Part shown: positions 6,570 through 14,723 of the stretch, in pieces
Layout: every line of letters starts with the position of its first letter
Position numbering within the stretch: position 1 is the first letter of the stretch
Assembly: GCA_031401815.1 (NCBI GenBank)
Contig: JANNRW010000015.1
Span: 1-32,961 of the forward strand
DNA length: 32,961 nt
DNA from: JANNRW01 sp031401815
GTDB taxonomy: Bacteria > Desulfobacterota > Desulfuromonadia > Geobacterales > DSM-12255
Direction of reading: 5' to 3'
The notes under the pieces: generated by a model
Seen by the model: only the letters and a program-made list of their open reading frames with translations
What the model was told of the DNA's origin: nothing
Databases searched by the model: none
Program-made: the position numbers and the translations under genes

Positions 6570-8759
6570 ATGAACGGCCTTAAACTCGGGCACAAACTGA
6601 TCAGCCTTTTCCTTGTCATGGCGGTTATTGTTGCAATTACCGGCTTTTTTGGCATTTTCAGCCTTAACAAGGTTGGTCATACTATTCAGCATGTCATTTT
6701 GACCGGCTCCACCCAGTCAAATCAGACCGTGCTAATGAAAACCTCTCTTCAGGAGTGCCGCCTCCATCTGGTTGAAGCTGCCATGACTACACAACTTGAT
6801 GAGCTTGAACTGATCCGGGGAGATTATGAAGCCAAGCGGGATCGCTTTAACGGTTATGTCGATATACTGCTCAAAGGGAACAGTAAACTTGGTCTCCCAG
6901 CGGCAATAAAAGGGAGTACGCTCGAACAGCGCGCTCAGTCAGTCAGCCAGAAAATGGTTGAATTCTCAGGTATCGCGGGTAAACTCCTTGCCCGCAAGGA
7001 GTTGCTTCTTGGAGCTGGCAAAACCGGACTGGGTGATGCGGAAATTTCAAATATTCTCAAGTCTGATCTGCCGGAAAAGACTGATGAAGTAACTGCCTCT
7101 GTAGATGAGCTCCTGATCACAGTAAACAGCCTTATGAAGCAGGCCAATCTGGATGCCGCTTCAATCCAGAGCAAGGCTCAGATTGCCCTTGTTACAGTCA
7201 TGGTATGCGCAATTCTTTTTGCGGTTCTCTTTGGAACAGTTGCAAACAGAAACATTGTAAGTCGTGTCAAAAAAATGGGAGAGGCACTGGCTGATGGGGC
7301 AAAAGGAAATCTTTCCGTATCTGTAAATGATATATCCACAGATGAAATCGGCACACTGGCAAATGATTTTAACCAGATGCTGCTGAAGCTCTCCGAAATG
7401 GTTAACAGGGTAAAAAAATCGATCGGCGAGCTTGGCCAGATAGCAGGCAGCATTCGGGAAGCCTCACTGAAGAGCGTATCTTCTGCCGAAATTCAGGCTG
7501 CAAATACCATCCAGACTTCTTCAGCAATAACTGAAATGAACTCTTCTATCAATGGCGTAGCGCTGGCTATCGACGGATTGTCACTCTCTGCTTCGGAAAG
7601 CTCCTCTTCTACAATGCAGCTTATTGCCAGCATTGAAGAGGTATCACTGCATGTTGAAGCTCTTTCTCAGGCAGTTGACGAAGTGAGCTCTTCGATAACC
7701 GAAATGGCGGCATCCATACGTGCAATTGACGGGAGCGTTGCAAGCCTTGTCGATGCATCCATGACAACTGCAAGTTCGGTTGCTGCCATGGACTCTTCCA
7801 TAAAACAGATCGAACAGAGAGCAACCTATAGTGTTACTATTTCAGATAAACTTCTTCTTGACGCTGAAAGTGGCAAGAAGTCAGTAGAGGCAACAATACT
7901 CGGAATGTCCAAAATCAAGAGCTCGTCTGCAATAACTTCAGAAGTGATATCCACTCTGTCCGAAAAAGCGCGAGACATCGGCTCAATTCTTTCGGTTATC
8001 GACGAAGTAGCAGAGCAGACAAATCTTCTGGCTCTTAATGCTGCAATTATAGCTGCTCAGGCAGGAGAGCATGGCAAGGGCTTTGCCGTGGTTGCAGAAG
8101 AGATCAAGGAGCTTGCCGAACGAACCAGCAGCTCCACCAAGGAGATTGCATCTGTTGTAACAGCTGTTCAGGTTGAAGTCCGCAAAGCTGTTGATTCGAT
8201 TGACCTTGCCAAACAGAGTATCGCAGATGGCGAACAGCTCTCGTCTCAGTCGGGTGAAGCCCTAGGCAAAATACTGGCTGGCGTAAGGACAACCAGTAAA
8301 CAGATGACAGAGATCGCAGGGACAACTGAATCTCAATCGCGCGAGAGTCAACAGATAAAGGGAGCTGTAGATCGGATATCCGAGATGATCACACAGATTG
8401 CAACTGCAACTGGCGAACAGGGTCGTGGCGCAGACATGATTATCTCTGCAGTGGAAAAAATGAAGGGGCTTAACGCCCAGGTAAGAAACTCTACTCGCGA
8501 GCAGAGCACAGTCGGAATATTCATCGGCAAATCGACTGAAACCATCAATTCAATGATTCGCAAGATCAAGATTGCCAGTGATGAACAGTCACGCAGCAGC
8601 GCTCTGATTCTTAACTCTGCCAATGAAATACAGAAATCGACCGAAATGAATCTTGAGACAAACAAGGTTGCAGATGAAGCTGTAAAGAGGCTCTCCAAGC
8701 AGTGTGAACTGCTCAACAAAGAGATGAATCAGTTTGTCATAAACCACACCGACGGCTGA
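6570..8759 (+). CDS. Methyl-accepting chemotaxis protein
   Basis: A membrane chemoreceptor of 729 aa. In order: membrane helix about 9-31; an extracytoplasmic, mostly helical sensor about 32-204 resembling four-helix-bundle ligand domains; membrane helix about 205-225; HAMP about 226-280; then a long coiled-coil signalling domain with the hairpin tip near 478-525 (EVAEQTNLLALNAA, then GEHGKGFAVVAEE). At the tip, the usual Glu and Arg of the EAARAGE motif are Ile494 and Gln497. No C-terminal CheR-binding pentapeptide is evident. AGAGG 7 nt before the ATG supports the start. The gene stands alone, with no che genes beside it. Its 3' end overlaps glgA on the other strand by 23 bp. The ligand cannot be told. 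Confidence 0.93.
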   Translation: MNGLKLGHKLISLFLVMAVIVAITGFFGIFSLNKVGHTIQHVILTGSTQSNQTVLMKTSLQECRLHLVEAAMTTQLDELELIRGDYEAKRDRFNGYVDILLKGNSKLGLPAAIKGSTLEQRAQSVSQKMVEFSGIAGKLLARKELLLGAGKTGLGDAEISNILKSDLPEKTDEVTASVDELLITVNSLMKQANLDAASIQSKAQIALVTVMVCAILFAVLFGTVANRNIVSRVKKMGEALADGAKGNLSVSVNDISTDEIGTLANDFNQMLLKLSEMVNRVKKSIGELGQIAGSIREASLKSVSSAEIQAANTIQTSSAITEMNSSINGVALAIDGLSLSASESSSSTMQLIASIEEVSLHVEALSQAVDEVSSSITEMAASIRAIDGSVASLVDASMTTASSVAAMDSSIKQIEQRATYSVTISDKLLLDAESGKKSVEATILGMSKIKSSSAITSEVISTLSEKARDIGSILSVIDEVAEQTNLLALNAAIIAAQAGEHGKGFAVVAEEIKELAERTSSSTKEIASVVTAVQVEVRKAVDSIDLAKQSIADGEQLSSQSGEALGKILAGVRTTSKQMTEIAGTTESQSRESQQIKGAVDRISEMITQIATATGEQGRGADMIISAVEKMKGLNAQVRNSTREQSTVGIFIGKSTETINSMIRKIKIASDEQSRSSALILNSANEIQKSTEMNLETNKVADEAVKRLSKQCELLNKEMNQFVINHTDG

Positions 8760-10212
8760 TTGCCTGAATATATAGCTGCTCATATCTCCTGGCACTCTCT
8801 TCCAGGGTAAAACGTGCCCTCATCGCGTTACTTCTCAGTACAGACATTGCTTCAGGCCGGTTATACCAGGTATAGAGAGCCCATCCGACAGTATCAAACA
8901 GCGCCCCTGCGGAAAGATCCTGAAACTTGAAGCCATTTCCGGTGATTTGCAACTCATTGTAATTCTCGACACTATCGTCAAGTCCACCAGTACTTCTTAC
9001 TATCGGCAGAGTGCCATACCGCATGCTGTACATCTGATTCAAACCGCACGGCTCAAACGCTGAAGGCATAAGGAAAAAATCTGCCCCTGCTTCAATCTTG
9101 TGCGCTGTCACATTGTCATACCCGACTGTAACACTCAGTTTTTCCGGATATTTTGCTGCCATACCACCAAAATAGAAGTGTGCCCATGGTTCGCCTTCTC
9201 CCAGCATGGCAATCTGAAGATCAAGCTTCAATATTTCCGGAAGCGCAGCAGCATAATAGTCAATCCCTTTCTGTTTTACCATCCTCCCGACCATGCCGAT
9301 CAGCGGCAAATCCGGCCTTATCGGAAGACCCAGCAGTTGCTGAATATCTCTCTTGCACAGAGCTTTCCCCCCCATGTCATCTGAAGAGAAATTTGCTGCT
9401 ATGTAAGTGTCTGTTTCCGGAGACCATTCAGCATAATCGACTCCGTTCAGAATTCCATACAGATCCGCTCCCCTCTCCTGCAAAGCTCCTTCCAGCCCCC
9501 AGCCAAAAGAAGCAGTCTGTATCTCTGCGGCATACTTCTGACTGACTGTTGTCAAAAGAGTGGCATTATAAATTCCGCTCTTTAGAAAGTTGATCCTGTC
9601 ATCATCTGCAACCCCCGGATAAACTGTTTCATCATCCTCCAGATCAAGATAGTTGATGCATGACAACGGAAAACTCCCCTGATACTGCATATTGTGAATG
9701 GTCAGTATCGAAGCGGAATTTCCGACATGAAGATCATTTCGATAGGCAGTATTGAGAAGCAAAGGGACAAGGGCTGTATGCCAGTCATGGACATGGATAA
9801 GATCCGGATAAAACCCTATCATCTTGCATAGTTCCAGACTCCCTTTTGAGAAGAATATGAACCGCCTGTCATTATCCGGGAATTCTAAGTTGTTTTCATC
9901 ATAGAGACCGTTTCTGCCGTAATACCCTTCGTGATCCAGAAAATATACCGGTATATCCGTACCCGGAAGCACCCCTTCATACACAGCACAATACTGTTCG
10001 CCAAGCAGCCCCATAGGCACAACCAGCACACCCGGAACTCTGCGCAATCCGAGTTTGTTGCAGTCTATCCTGTAATAACGAGGCAGTACAATTCTGACAT
10101 CATGCCCCATACTGCGGAAAAATCTTGGCAGAGACCCGACAACATCGGCAAGCCCGCCACTCTTGACAAATGGCACTGCTTCGGATGCCGAAATCAGTAT
10201 TGAAAGAGCCAT
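8737..10212 (-). CDS. glgA: Glycogen synthase (ADP-glucose type)
   Basis: A GT5-family glucosyltransferase that extends alpha-1,4-glucan from ADP-glucose. The protein is 491 aa, normal for the family. It shows the N-terminal nucleotide-sugar motif KSGGLADVVG (from Lys17), the HDWHTALVPLLL segment, GRMVKQKGID with the Arg and Lys that contact phosphate, and the late acceptor/donor motif PSAFEPCGLNQMYSMRYG followed by STGGLDDSVEN. GAGG lies about 11 nt before the ATG. It follows the shikimate block on the same strand, but the hairpin at 10315-10354 suggests it has its own transcript. The last 23 bp overlap the end of the chemoreceptor gene in antisense. Confidence 0.96.
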   Translation of the reverse strand: MALSILISASEAVPFVKSGGLADVVGSLPRFFRSMGHDVRIVLPRYYRIDCNKLGLRRVPGVLVVPMGLLGEQYCAVYEGVLPGTDIPVYFLDHEGYYGRNGLYDENNLEFPDNDRRFIFFSKGSLELCKMIGFYPDLIHVHDWHTALVPLLLNTAYRNDLHVGNSASILTIHNMQYQGSFPLSCINYLDLEDDETVYPGVADDDRINFLKSGIYNATLLTTVSQKYAAEIQTASFGWGLEGALQERGADLYGILNGVDYAEWSPETDTYIAANFSSDDMGGKALCKRDIQQLLGLPIRPDLPLIGMVGRMVKQKGIDYYAAALPEILKLDLQIAMLGEGEPWAHFYFGGMAAKYPEKLSVTVGYDNVTAHKIEAGADFFLMPSAFEPCGLNQMYSMRYGTLPIVRSTGGLDDSVENYNELQITGNGFKFQDLSAGALFDTVGWALYTWYNRPEAMSVLRSNAMRARFTLEESARRYEQLYIQAISRRCGL

Positions 10213-10235
10213 ATTCCATTTACCTCATCATTTAA

Positions 10236-10268
10236 AGTAGTCAGGGGTCAGTAGTCAGGATTCAGTAG
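10236..10268. repeat. Short degenerate GTCAG/TTCAG repeat upstream of glgA
   Basis: The stretch contains AGTCAGGGGTCAGTAGTCAG and continues with a TTCAGTAG copy, giving four degenerate copies of a 7-8 bp unit in the glgA upstream region. It looks like a small member of the intergenic short tandem repeats also seen at 13331-13410. No function is evident. Confidence 0.45.
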
Positions 10269-10314
10269 AAATTGCAATCTATAAGAGCTCATCAGCTCAG
10301 ATCCTGATGCTTGC

Positions 10315-10354
10315 GAAAGAAAGAGCCGACTTTGCATTTATGCAAAACCGGCTC
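10315..10354 (-). terminator. Intrinsic terminator after aroQ
   Basis: On the minus strand GAGCCG-GT-TTTGCA and TGCAAA-GT-CGGCTC flank a 4-nt loop (TAAA), followed by TTTCTTT. In minus-strand RNA the two GT positions pair as G-U wobbles, giving a continuous 14-bp stem. On the plus strand the same positions are A-C mismatches. This strand asymmetry supports a role in ending the aroC-aroQ transcript, 38 nt past the aroQ stop. Confidence 0.7.
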
Positions 10355-10391
10355 CCTGAAACGTGACCATTATTGTTTCTCTGCCGTTATC

Positions 10392-10832
10392 TCAGCCTTT
10401 CCCGCACAACATGCCTGTCAACCCTCGCAGGGCAAGCTCATACCCCTTTGGCCCAAATCCTGCGATCTGCGCAACTACTACCGGCGCAATCAGGCTTTTG
10501 TGACGAAACTCCTCTCGACTATACACATTTGAAAGGTGGACTTCAACGGTCGGCAAGGCAACAGCGGCAATCGCATCGCGAATGGCAACGCTTGTATGTG
10601 TGTAAGCTGCAGGGTTTATTATAATGCCGTCAGAGCTGTCTGCTGCTTGCTGGACAGCATCCACCAGAGCCCCCTCAGAGTTTGACTGTACAAACACAAG
10701 GGAGACGCCCAACTCTGTAGCAACCTGCTCAAGAGCCAGATTTATCTCTGCCAGCGTTGTGGCTCCGTAAACATCGGGCTCCCGTCTGCCGAGCAGATTC
10801 AGGTTCGGTCCGTTTATCACGCAAAATCTCAT
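10392..10832 (-). CDS. aroQ: 3-dehydroquinate dehydratase, type II
   Basis: Catalyses dehydration of 3-dehydroquinate to 3-dehydroshikimate, step 3 of the shikimate pathway. The 146-aa size is typical of the dodecameric type II enzyme. The motif GPNLNLLGRREPDVYG holds the catalytic Tyr22 and loop Arg17. Further on, NPAAYTHTSVAIRDA and PTVEVHLSNVYSREEFRHKS carry the Asn, His and Glu active-site positions. Two ATGs stand in tandem (10835 and 10832). I chose the second because it lies 6 nt from GAGG, against 3 nt for the first, and starts MRFCVINGPN. The Shine-Dalgarno sequence overlaps the stop of the roadblock gene, so the genes are tightly coupled. Confidence 0.95.
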   Translation of the reverse strand: MRFCVINGPNLNLLGRREPDVYGATTLAEINLALEQVATELGVSLVFVQSNSEGALVDAVQQAADSSDGIIINPAAYTHTSVAIRDAIAAVALPTVEVHLSNVYSREEFRHKSLIAPVVVAQIAGFGPKGYELALRGLTGMLCGKG

Positions 10833-10841
10833 CATATACCT

Positions 10842-11204
10842 CTACTTCAGTTCATCACGAAACTTCAGAGATGCCTGCCTCATCAGATAACGCCCCTTGC
10901 CGTAATTTCCATCAGCAGCAATAACAAGAATGAGAAAAAAATCTTCGCTGATAACCCTTACAAGCACACGCAGGGTATCAGTAGTTATTGAGACCTCTTC
11001 CATCCTCCCATTTTCAAGCAACTCTACAGTATGCCTTATCTCTGCAAGAAGATTGGAATACTCCACGACCAGGAGCTGCATATCAAAAGTGGTATCCGGG
11101 CAGAGATACTCATCAATCGGAATCCCGTCATACCCCATTATTATTGCGGCCAATCCACCGGAAACTGATTCAGCAAGCTCTTTCAGGGATGTTCTAAACG
11201 ACAT
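10842..11204 (-). CDS. Roadblock/LC7 domain protein (MglB-like)
   Basis: A 120-aa single-domain protein of the roadblock/LC7 superfamily. It begins FRTSLKELAESVSGGLAAII with GYDGIPIDEY after it, then ITTDTLRVLVRVISEDFFLILVI, the alternating helix-strand pattern of that fold. Relatives act as dimeric scaffolds or GTPase-activating partners of small Ras-like GTPases such as MglA. No GTPase gene is visible here. The frame is open for ten codons upstream, but the ATG at 11204 has AAGGAGG 8 nt before it and starts the conserved part. It therefore overlaps the 3' end of the TPR gene by 22 bp. A partnership with the TPR protein is inferred from the overlap only. Confidence 0.85.
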   Translation of the reverse strand: MSFRTSLKELAESVSGGLAAIIMGYDGIPIDEYLCPDTTFDMQLLVVEYSNLLAEIRHTVELLENGRMEEVSITTDTLRVLVRVISEDFFLILVIAADGNYGKGRYLMRQASLKFRDELK

Positions 11205-12190
11205 TCTTTCACCCTCCTTATATTGGTGAGCCAACTTTGAAGAGTATCAACAACACCATGCGAAAGAGAAGTATCAACCGGAACTGTAGCGACTATTTTC
11301 TCTGCGGGCTCAGCCCGACCTGTTTCGAATAATGGTGAACTCTCGCCTGAATCAATCAGTTCATCAAAGCGATTTCTGTATGAGAGATTGCCGGGATCTG
11401 CAAGCAGCAGTTCGCGGTAGACATCTATCCCCTTGTCCTTGAAACCTTGGGTTATGTACAACTCTGCAATTGTGACTGATGCGACTGGAGATGATGGTGA
11501 AAAGTCCTCAGTTGGTGAAAAGTCCTCAGCCATATCAGTCACAGGCTCAGGTGCTACAGAGGGTTCTGACAAAGAGGGCCTTGCCGGTGATGCTGCAAAA
11601 GGGCATAAAGAGGCTGAAACTGAAGACTCTTCCTCAAACAGTTCATCGGTAAGCTCAAGAATGTCTGCATCCATCAGCTCTTCTTCATCAAGCTCCCCAG
11701 TCCCCACCGACAGATCAAATGACTGCAGAGATATCTCTTCAGCTGTAGCTGTCGAGGGCGCAAGCCGATAAGAGTCATCTGCCACTGGTTCCACGGAAGA
11801 CAAATTATCAGTGCTATCCGGTTCAAGCGCATTAATAATCCCCAGACAAACCGAAGCAGCAGCAAAGTTGCCAGCATCATTGTAAAAACCTGCCAACAGT
11901 CTTTGCGCTTCAATGTTTTCAGGAGTAACCCGTACCACGGACTCCAGTGCTGCTTTAGCTTCCTGCTCCATGGATCTGTCTAGATAGATCCGGGCAAGCG
12001 CCATCTGGCCGGCTGCAAAATCAGGATAAAGAGCTACGCCAAATCTGGCAGTTGCAAGAGCATCGTCAAGAAGACCGGCTTGCCTGTACAGATCGGCCAA
12101 CGGAGCAAAGCTTAAAGCCTTGGGATCCCGCCCCAGAATCTCCTCATACTTTTTTATCCTGATCCAGAGTGAAGCAGCTTCCTGTATCAT
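11183..12190 (-). CDS. Tetratricopeptide repeat protein
   Basis: A 335-aa soluble protein with no signal peptide. Residues about 5-115 form TPR units (for example PLADLYRQAGLLDDALATAR, ALARIYLDRSMEQEAKAALE, RLLAGFYNDAGNFAAASVCL). Residues about 118-230 are a low-complexity acidic and Ser/Pro-rich linker with many Glu/Asp runs. A further TPR-like unit follows (AELYITQGFKDKGIDVYREL), then a short tail. TAGGAG before the ATG supports the start. The gene is 35 bp after aroB and its end overlaps the roadblock gene. It is probably a protein-interaction scaffold; its partner and process are unknown. The FRTSL-type start of the roadblock gene lies inside its last codons in another frame. Confidence 0.8.
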   Translation of the reverse strand: MIQEAASLWIRIKKYEEILGRDPKALSFAPLADLYRQAGLLDDALATARFGVALYPDFAAGQMALARIYLDRSMEQEAKAALESVVRVTPENIEAQRLLAGFYNDAGNFAAASVCLGIINALEPDSTDNLSSVEPVADDSYRLAPSTATAEEISLQSFDLSVGTGELDEEELMDADILELTDELFEEESSVSASLCPFAASPARPSLSEPSVAPEPVTDMAEDFSPTEDFSPSSPVASVTIAELYITQGFKDKGIDVYRELLLADPGNLSYRNRFDELIDSGESSPLFETGRAEPAEKIVATVPVDTSLSHGVVDTLQSWLTNIRRVKECRLEHP

Positions 12191-12225
12191 GGTTAATCTC
12201 CTATTGCACTATTACAGAAAAGGGT

Positions 12226-13302
12226 TTATAGCCTGGCAATTTCCAGCAAGCTGCGCAAATCTGCAACATTTTCAATAACAAAATCCCCAATGCCCTGATT
12301 AAAGATGAAATTAACGCCGTCGTCACGCTTTTTCTTGTCATGACAGATAATTCTCAGATATTCATCCAGAGAAAAATCCGGCATTTCAATTGAAAACCCG
12401 AGTGATTCGAGTAAATCTGTTATCTTCTTACAGTCACAACTGGTCGAAAAGCCTTTTGATTCCGATAGCCTTGCAGCCTGAGCAATACCGATTGCAACCG
12501 CCTCGCCATGCCTCAAGGCACCATATCCTGCAAGAGTCTCCACAGCATGCCCTATGGTATGCCCATAATTCAGGACAACGCGCAGACCCCCCTCTTTTTC
12601 ATCTTTCTCCACTACGTCAGCCTTGATACGGCAGGAAGTTGCAACTATCTGCCGCAGCACCGCCTTGTCTCTCTGCCTGATCGCCTCTACTCTGCCAGAA
12701 ATAAACTCGAAAAAACCCCTCTCAAGGACAATGCCATATTTCAGAACTTCTGCAAGGCCAGAGTGATACTCTCGTTCCGGCAGAGTGTCGAGAGTATCAA
12801 GATCGATCAGCACCAAACGTGGCTGGTAAAATGCACCGATCAGATTCTTTCCCAGGCGATGATTGATTCCGGTCTTCCCCCCGACACTGCTGTCCACCTG
12901 CGATAACAGTGTTGTCGGCACCTGAACAAAAGGGACGCCGCGAAGAAATGTTGCTGCGGCATAACCGGTAATATCGCCAATAACACCCCCCCCCAGAGCT
13001 ACAAGGAGGCTGCTCCTGTCGAATTCTGCTTCAATCAGCCTGTCATATATTATTTCTAGTGTTGCAGAACATTTATACTCCTCACCATCCGGAATCTCGA
13101 TAACAGTCACTCGATACCCTGCAGATTCAAGAGAAGTCTTCGTACGTGCCAGATACAGAGCTGACACAACCGGATTGGTAACAATAGCAACCCGCCCCTT
13201 TAGAGAGGATTGACGACACAACTCCCCCAGCTGCGAAAGAGTGCCGGTATCTATATAAATTTGATAAGATCTTTCATCAAGACCAACTGTAACCTTTGTC
13301 AC
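12226..13302 (-). CDS. aroB: 3-dehydroquinate synthase
   Basis: The NAD- and metal-dependent enzyme that cyclises DAHP to 3-dehydroquinate, step 2 of the shikimate pathway. The 358-aa protein is full length. Visible are ALGGGVIGDITGYAAATFLR (NAD site), PTTLLSQVDSSVGGKTGIN with NLIGAFYQP (substrate phosphate region), and the metal ligands Glu185 (GLAEVLKYG), His248 (NYGHTIGH) and His265 (RHGEAVA). The start codon is GTG, supported by AAGGGAAG a few nt upstream. An array of ten G-rich octamers lies between this gene and aroC. No aroK (shikimate kinase) is present beside it. Confidence 0.96.
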   Translation of the reverse strand: MTKVTVGLDERSYQIYIDTGTLSQLGELCRQSSLKGRVAIVTNPVVSALYLARTKTSLESAGYRVTVIEIPDGEEYKCSATLEIIYDRLIEAEFDRSSLLVALGGGVIGDITGYAAATFLRGVPFVQVPTTLLSQVDSSVGGKTGINHRLGKNLIGAFYQPRLVLIDLDTLDTLPEREYHSGLAEVLKYGIVLERGFFEFISGRVEAIRQRDKAVLRQIVATSCRIKADVVEKDEKEGGLRVVLNYGHTIGHAVETLAGYGALRHGEAVAIGIAQAARLSESKGFSTSCDCKKITDLLESLGFSIEMPDFSLDEYLRIICHDKKKRDDGVNFIFNQGIGDFVIENVADLRSLLEIARL

Positions 13303-13330
13303 AAAATCTTCCCTTTCAGTACGTCAGCAA

Positions 13331-13410
13331 CTCCGCCACTCCAACCTTCCGACCTTCCGACCCTCCAACCCTCCAACCCTCTGACCTTCCAGCCCTCCGA
13401 CCCTCCGCCT
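13331..13410 (-). repeat. Ten-copy degenerate 8-bp tandem repeat between aroC and aroB
   Basis: Ten contiguous octamers of the form YTCCRACC (plus strand; examples CTCCAACC, TTCCGACC, CTCCGACC) fill the aroC-aroB gap, starting 3 bp after the aroC stop and ending about 30 bp before the aroB GTG. On the transcribed (minus) strand the units read GGTTGGAG or GGTCGGAA. The mRNA therefore carries a string of GG/GGG runs and GGAG/GGAGG elements like Shine-Dalgarno sequences. Units differ at one to three positions, so the array is not a fresh homogeneous expansion. Confidence 0.9.
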
Positions 13411-13413
13411 CTC

Positions 13414-14595
13414 TCAGGATTCTCGCAGATAAGCCAGGTAACTCTCATAATTGCGCCTGATTTCGCAGATACTGTCCCCTCCAAACTTGTCAAGAAAAAG
13501 AGTTGCCAGTTCGAATGCAACAACAGCCTCAACCACTACAGCTGCCGCAGGGACAGCACAGACATCAGAGCGCTCCACAGTCGCCTCGATCGGCTCCTTT
13601 GTAACCAGATCAACTGTTCTTAAAGGTTTGTAAAGGGTCGGGATAGGTTTCATGGCAGCCCTGAGAACAATATTCTCCCCGTTGCTCATACCCCCTTCAA
13701 TCCCTCCGGCATTATTTGATTTTCTAAAATATCCGGTGTGGGTACCTGAAGTAACTCTTCCGGCATCATAGAAAATTTCGTCATGAACTTTTGAGCCTGA
13801 TGCAGCTGCTGCCAAAAATCCGATTCCGATCTCGACACCCTTGATTGCCTGAACACTCATAGCTGCCATTGACAGGCGGGCATCAAGTCTCCTGTCCCAC
13901 TGGACATGACTCCCCAGCCCTACGGGAACTCCTGTAGCAATAACCTCCACTACTCCGCCAACAGAATCTCCATTAGCCTTCATGGCATCAATATGCAGCT
14001 TCATGGCTGCTTCTGCAACCGGATCATATGTGAAAAGCTCGGAACAAGCGGCAACCCTGGAGAGCTCCTCAACGGAAAGATCAGGAGCATTAACCTTGAT
14101 TCCGCCAAGTTCAACCACAAAACCTCGCACCTCTATACCAAATTGCGCCAGCAAACACTTTGCAACTGATCCGGCAGCGACCCTGGCGGCTGTCTCACGA
14201 GCGCTGGATCGCTCCAGAATGTTCCTGACATCCTTATGGTTATACTTCAGTGCACCGGAAAGGTCTGCGTGACCTGGTCGCGAACGGGTGACACTGATTG
14301 TTTCGTCACGGAATCTGGATTCCGGTGACATCTTCTCCTGCCAGTTCTCCCAGTCACGGTTCTTGACAGATAGTGTTACAGGAGAGCCAAGGGTCTCTCC
14401 CCAGCGTACGCCGGAAAGAATCTCCACCCTGTCGGTCTCGATCTGCATCCTGCCGCCACGACCATACCCGCGCTGACGACGCGCAAGATCGCGATCAATG
14501 ACCTCGGCAGTCAGCTCAAGCCCGGCAGGCAGCCCCTCTATTATCGCTGTAAGAGAAGGGCCGTGTGATTCACCGGCAGTAAGGTAACGCAACAT
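13414..14595 (-). CDS. aroC: Chorismate synthase
   Basis: The FMN-dependent lyase that turns EPSP into chorismate, the last shikimate step. The 393-aa protein shows all three family signatures: GESHGPSLTAIIEGLPAG near residue 8 (with His11), RRQRGYGRGGRMQIETD near 39-55 and RPGHADLSGALKY. The long C-terminal signature starts NNAGGIEGGMSNGENI and runs on to KPIPTLYKPLRTVD. I chose the ATG at 14595 because GGGAG lies just upstream and the protein starts MLRYLTAGESHG as in homologues; the longer open frame to 14682 runs into the terminator at 14651-14701. It is the first gene of the aroC-aroB-TPR-roadblock-aroQ block. Confidence 0.97.
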   Translation of the reverse strand: MLRYLTAGESHGPSLTAIIEGLPAGLELTAEVIDRDLARRQRGYGRGGRMQIETDRVEILSGVRWGETLGSPVTLSVKNRDWENWQEKMSPESRFRDETISVTRSRPGHADLSGALKYNHKDVRNILERSSARETAARVAAGSVAKCLLAQFGIEVRGFVVELGGIKVNAPDLSVEELSRVAACSELFTYDPVAEAAMKLHIDAMKANGDSVGGVVEVIATGVPVGLGSHVQWDRRLDARLSMAAMSVQAIKGVEIGIGFLAAAASGSKVHDEIFYDAGRVTSGTHTGYFRKSNNAGGIEGGMSNGENIVLRAAMKPIPTLYKPLRTVDLVTKEPIEATVERSDVCAVPAAAVVVEAVVAFELATLFLDKFGGDSICEIRRNYESYLAYLRES

Positions 14596-14650
14596 GAAGG
14601 CTCCCTGTTGATATATATTACAAGTTCTACAAGTCATTGCCATTGATAGA

Positions 14651-14701
14651 GTAATAAAAAACCGGGCTGATTTACAGTACAAAAATCGTAAATCAGCCCG
14701 G
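14651..14701 (-). terminator. Intrinsic terminator after the lipoprotein gene
   Basis: A perfect 14-bp inverted repeat (CCGGGCTGATTTAC, 14662-14675, and its complement at 14688-14701) surrounds a 12-nt loop. It is followed on the minus strand by TTTTTTATTAC. It lies 22 bp after the lipoprotein stop and 56 bp before the aroC ATG, so it should separate the giant-protein operon from the shikimate operon. Confidence 0.92.
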
Positions 14702-14723
14702 ATCAGCTCAGTATATCATCCAG

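Noticed and set aside
13299..13532. Minus-strand ORF covering the octamer array
   Set aside because: The repeated GWKVRGLEGW-type residues are just a translation of the 8-bp repeat; it overlaps aroC and aroB.
14596..14661. Promoter for aroC
   Set aside because: A TAATAT/TATATAT segment exists just upstream, but I could not find a matching -35 box at a normal distance; aroC must have a promoter here or read-through, but I cannot place it.
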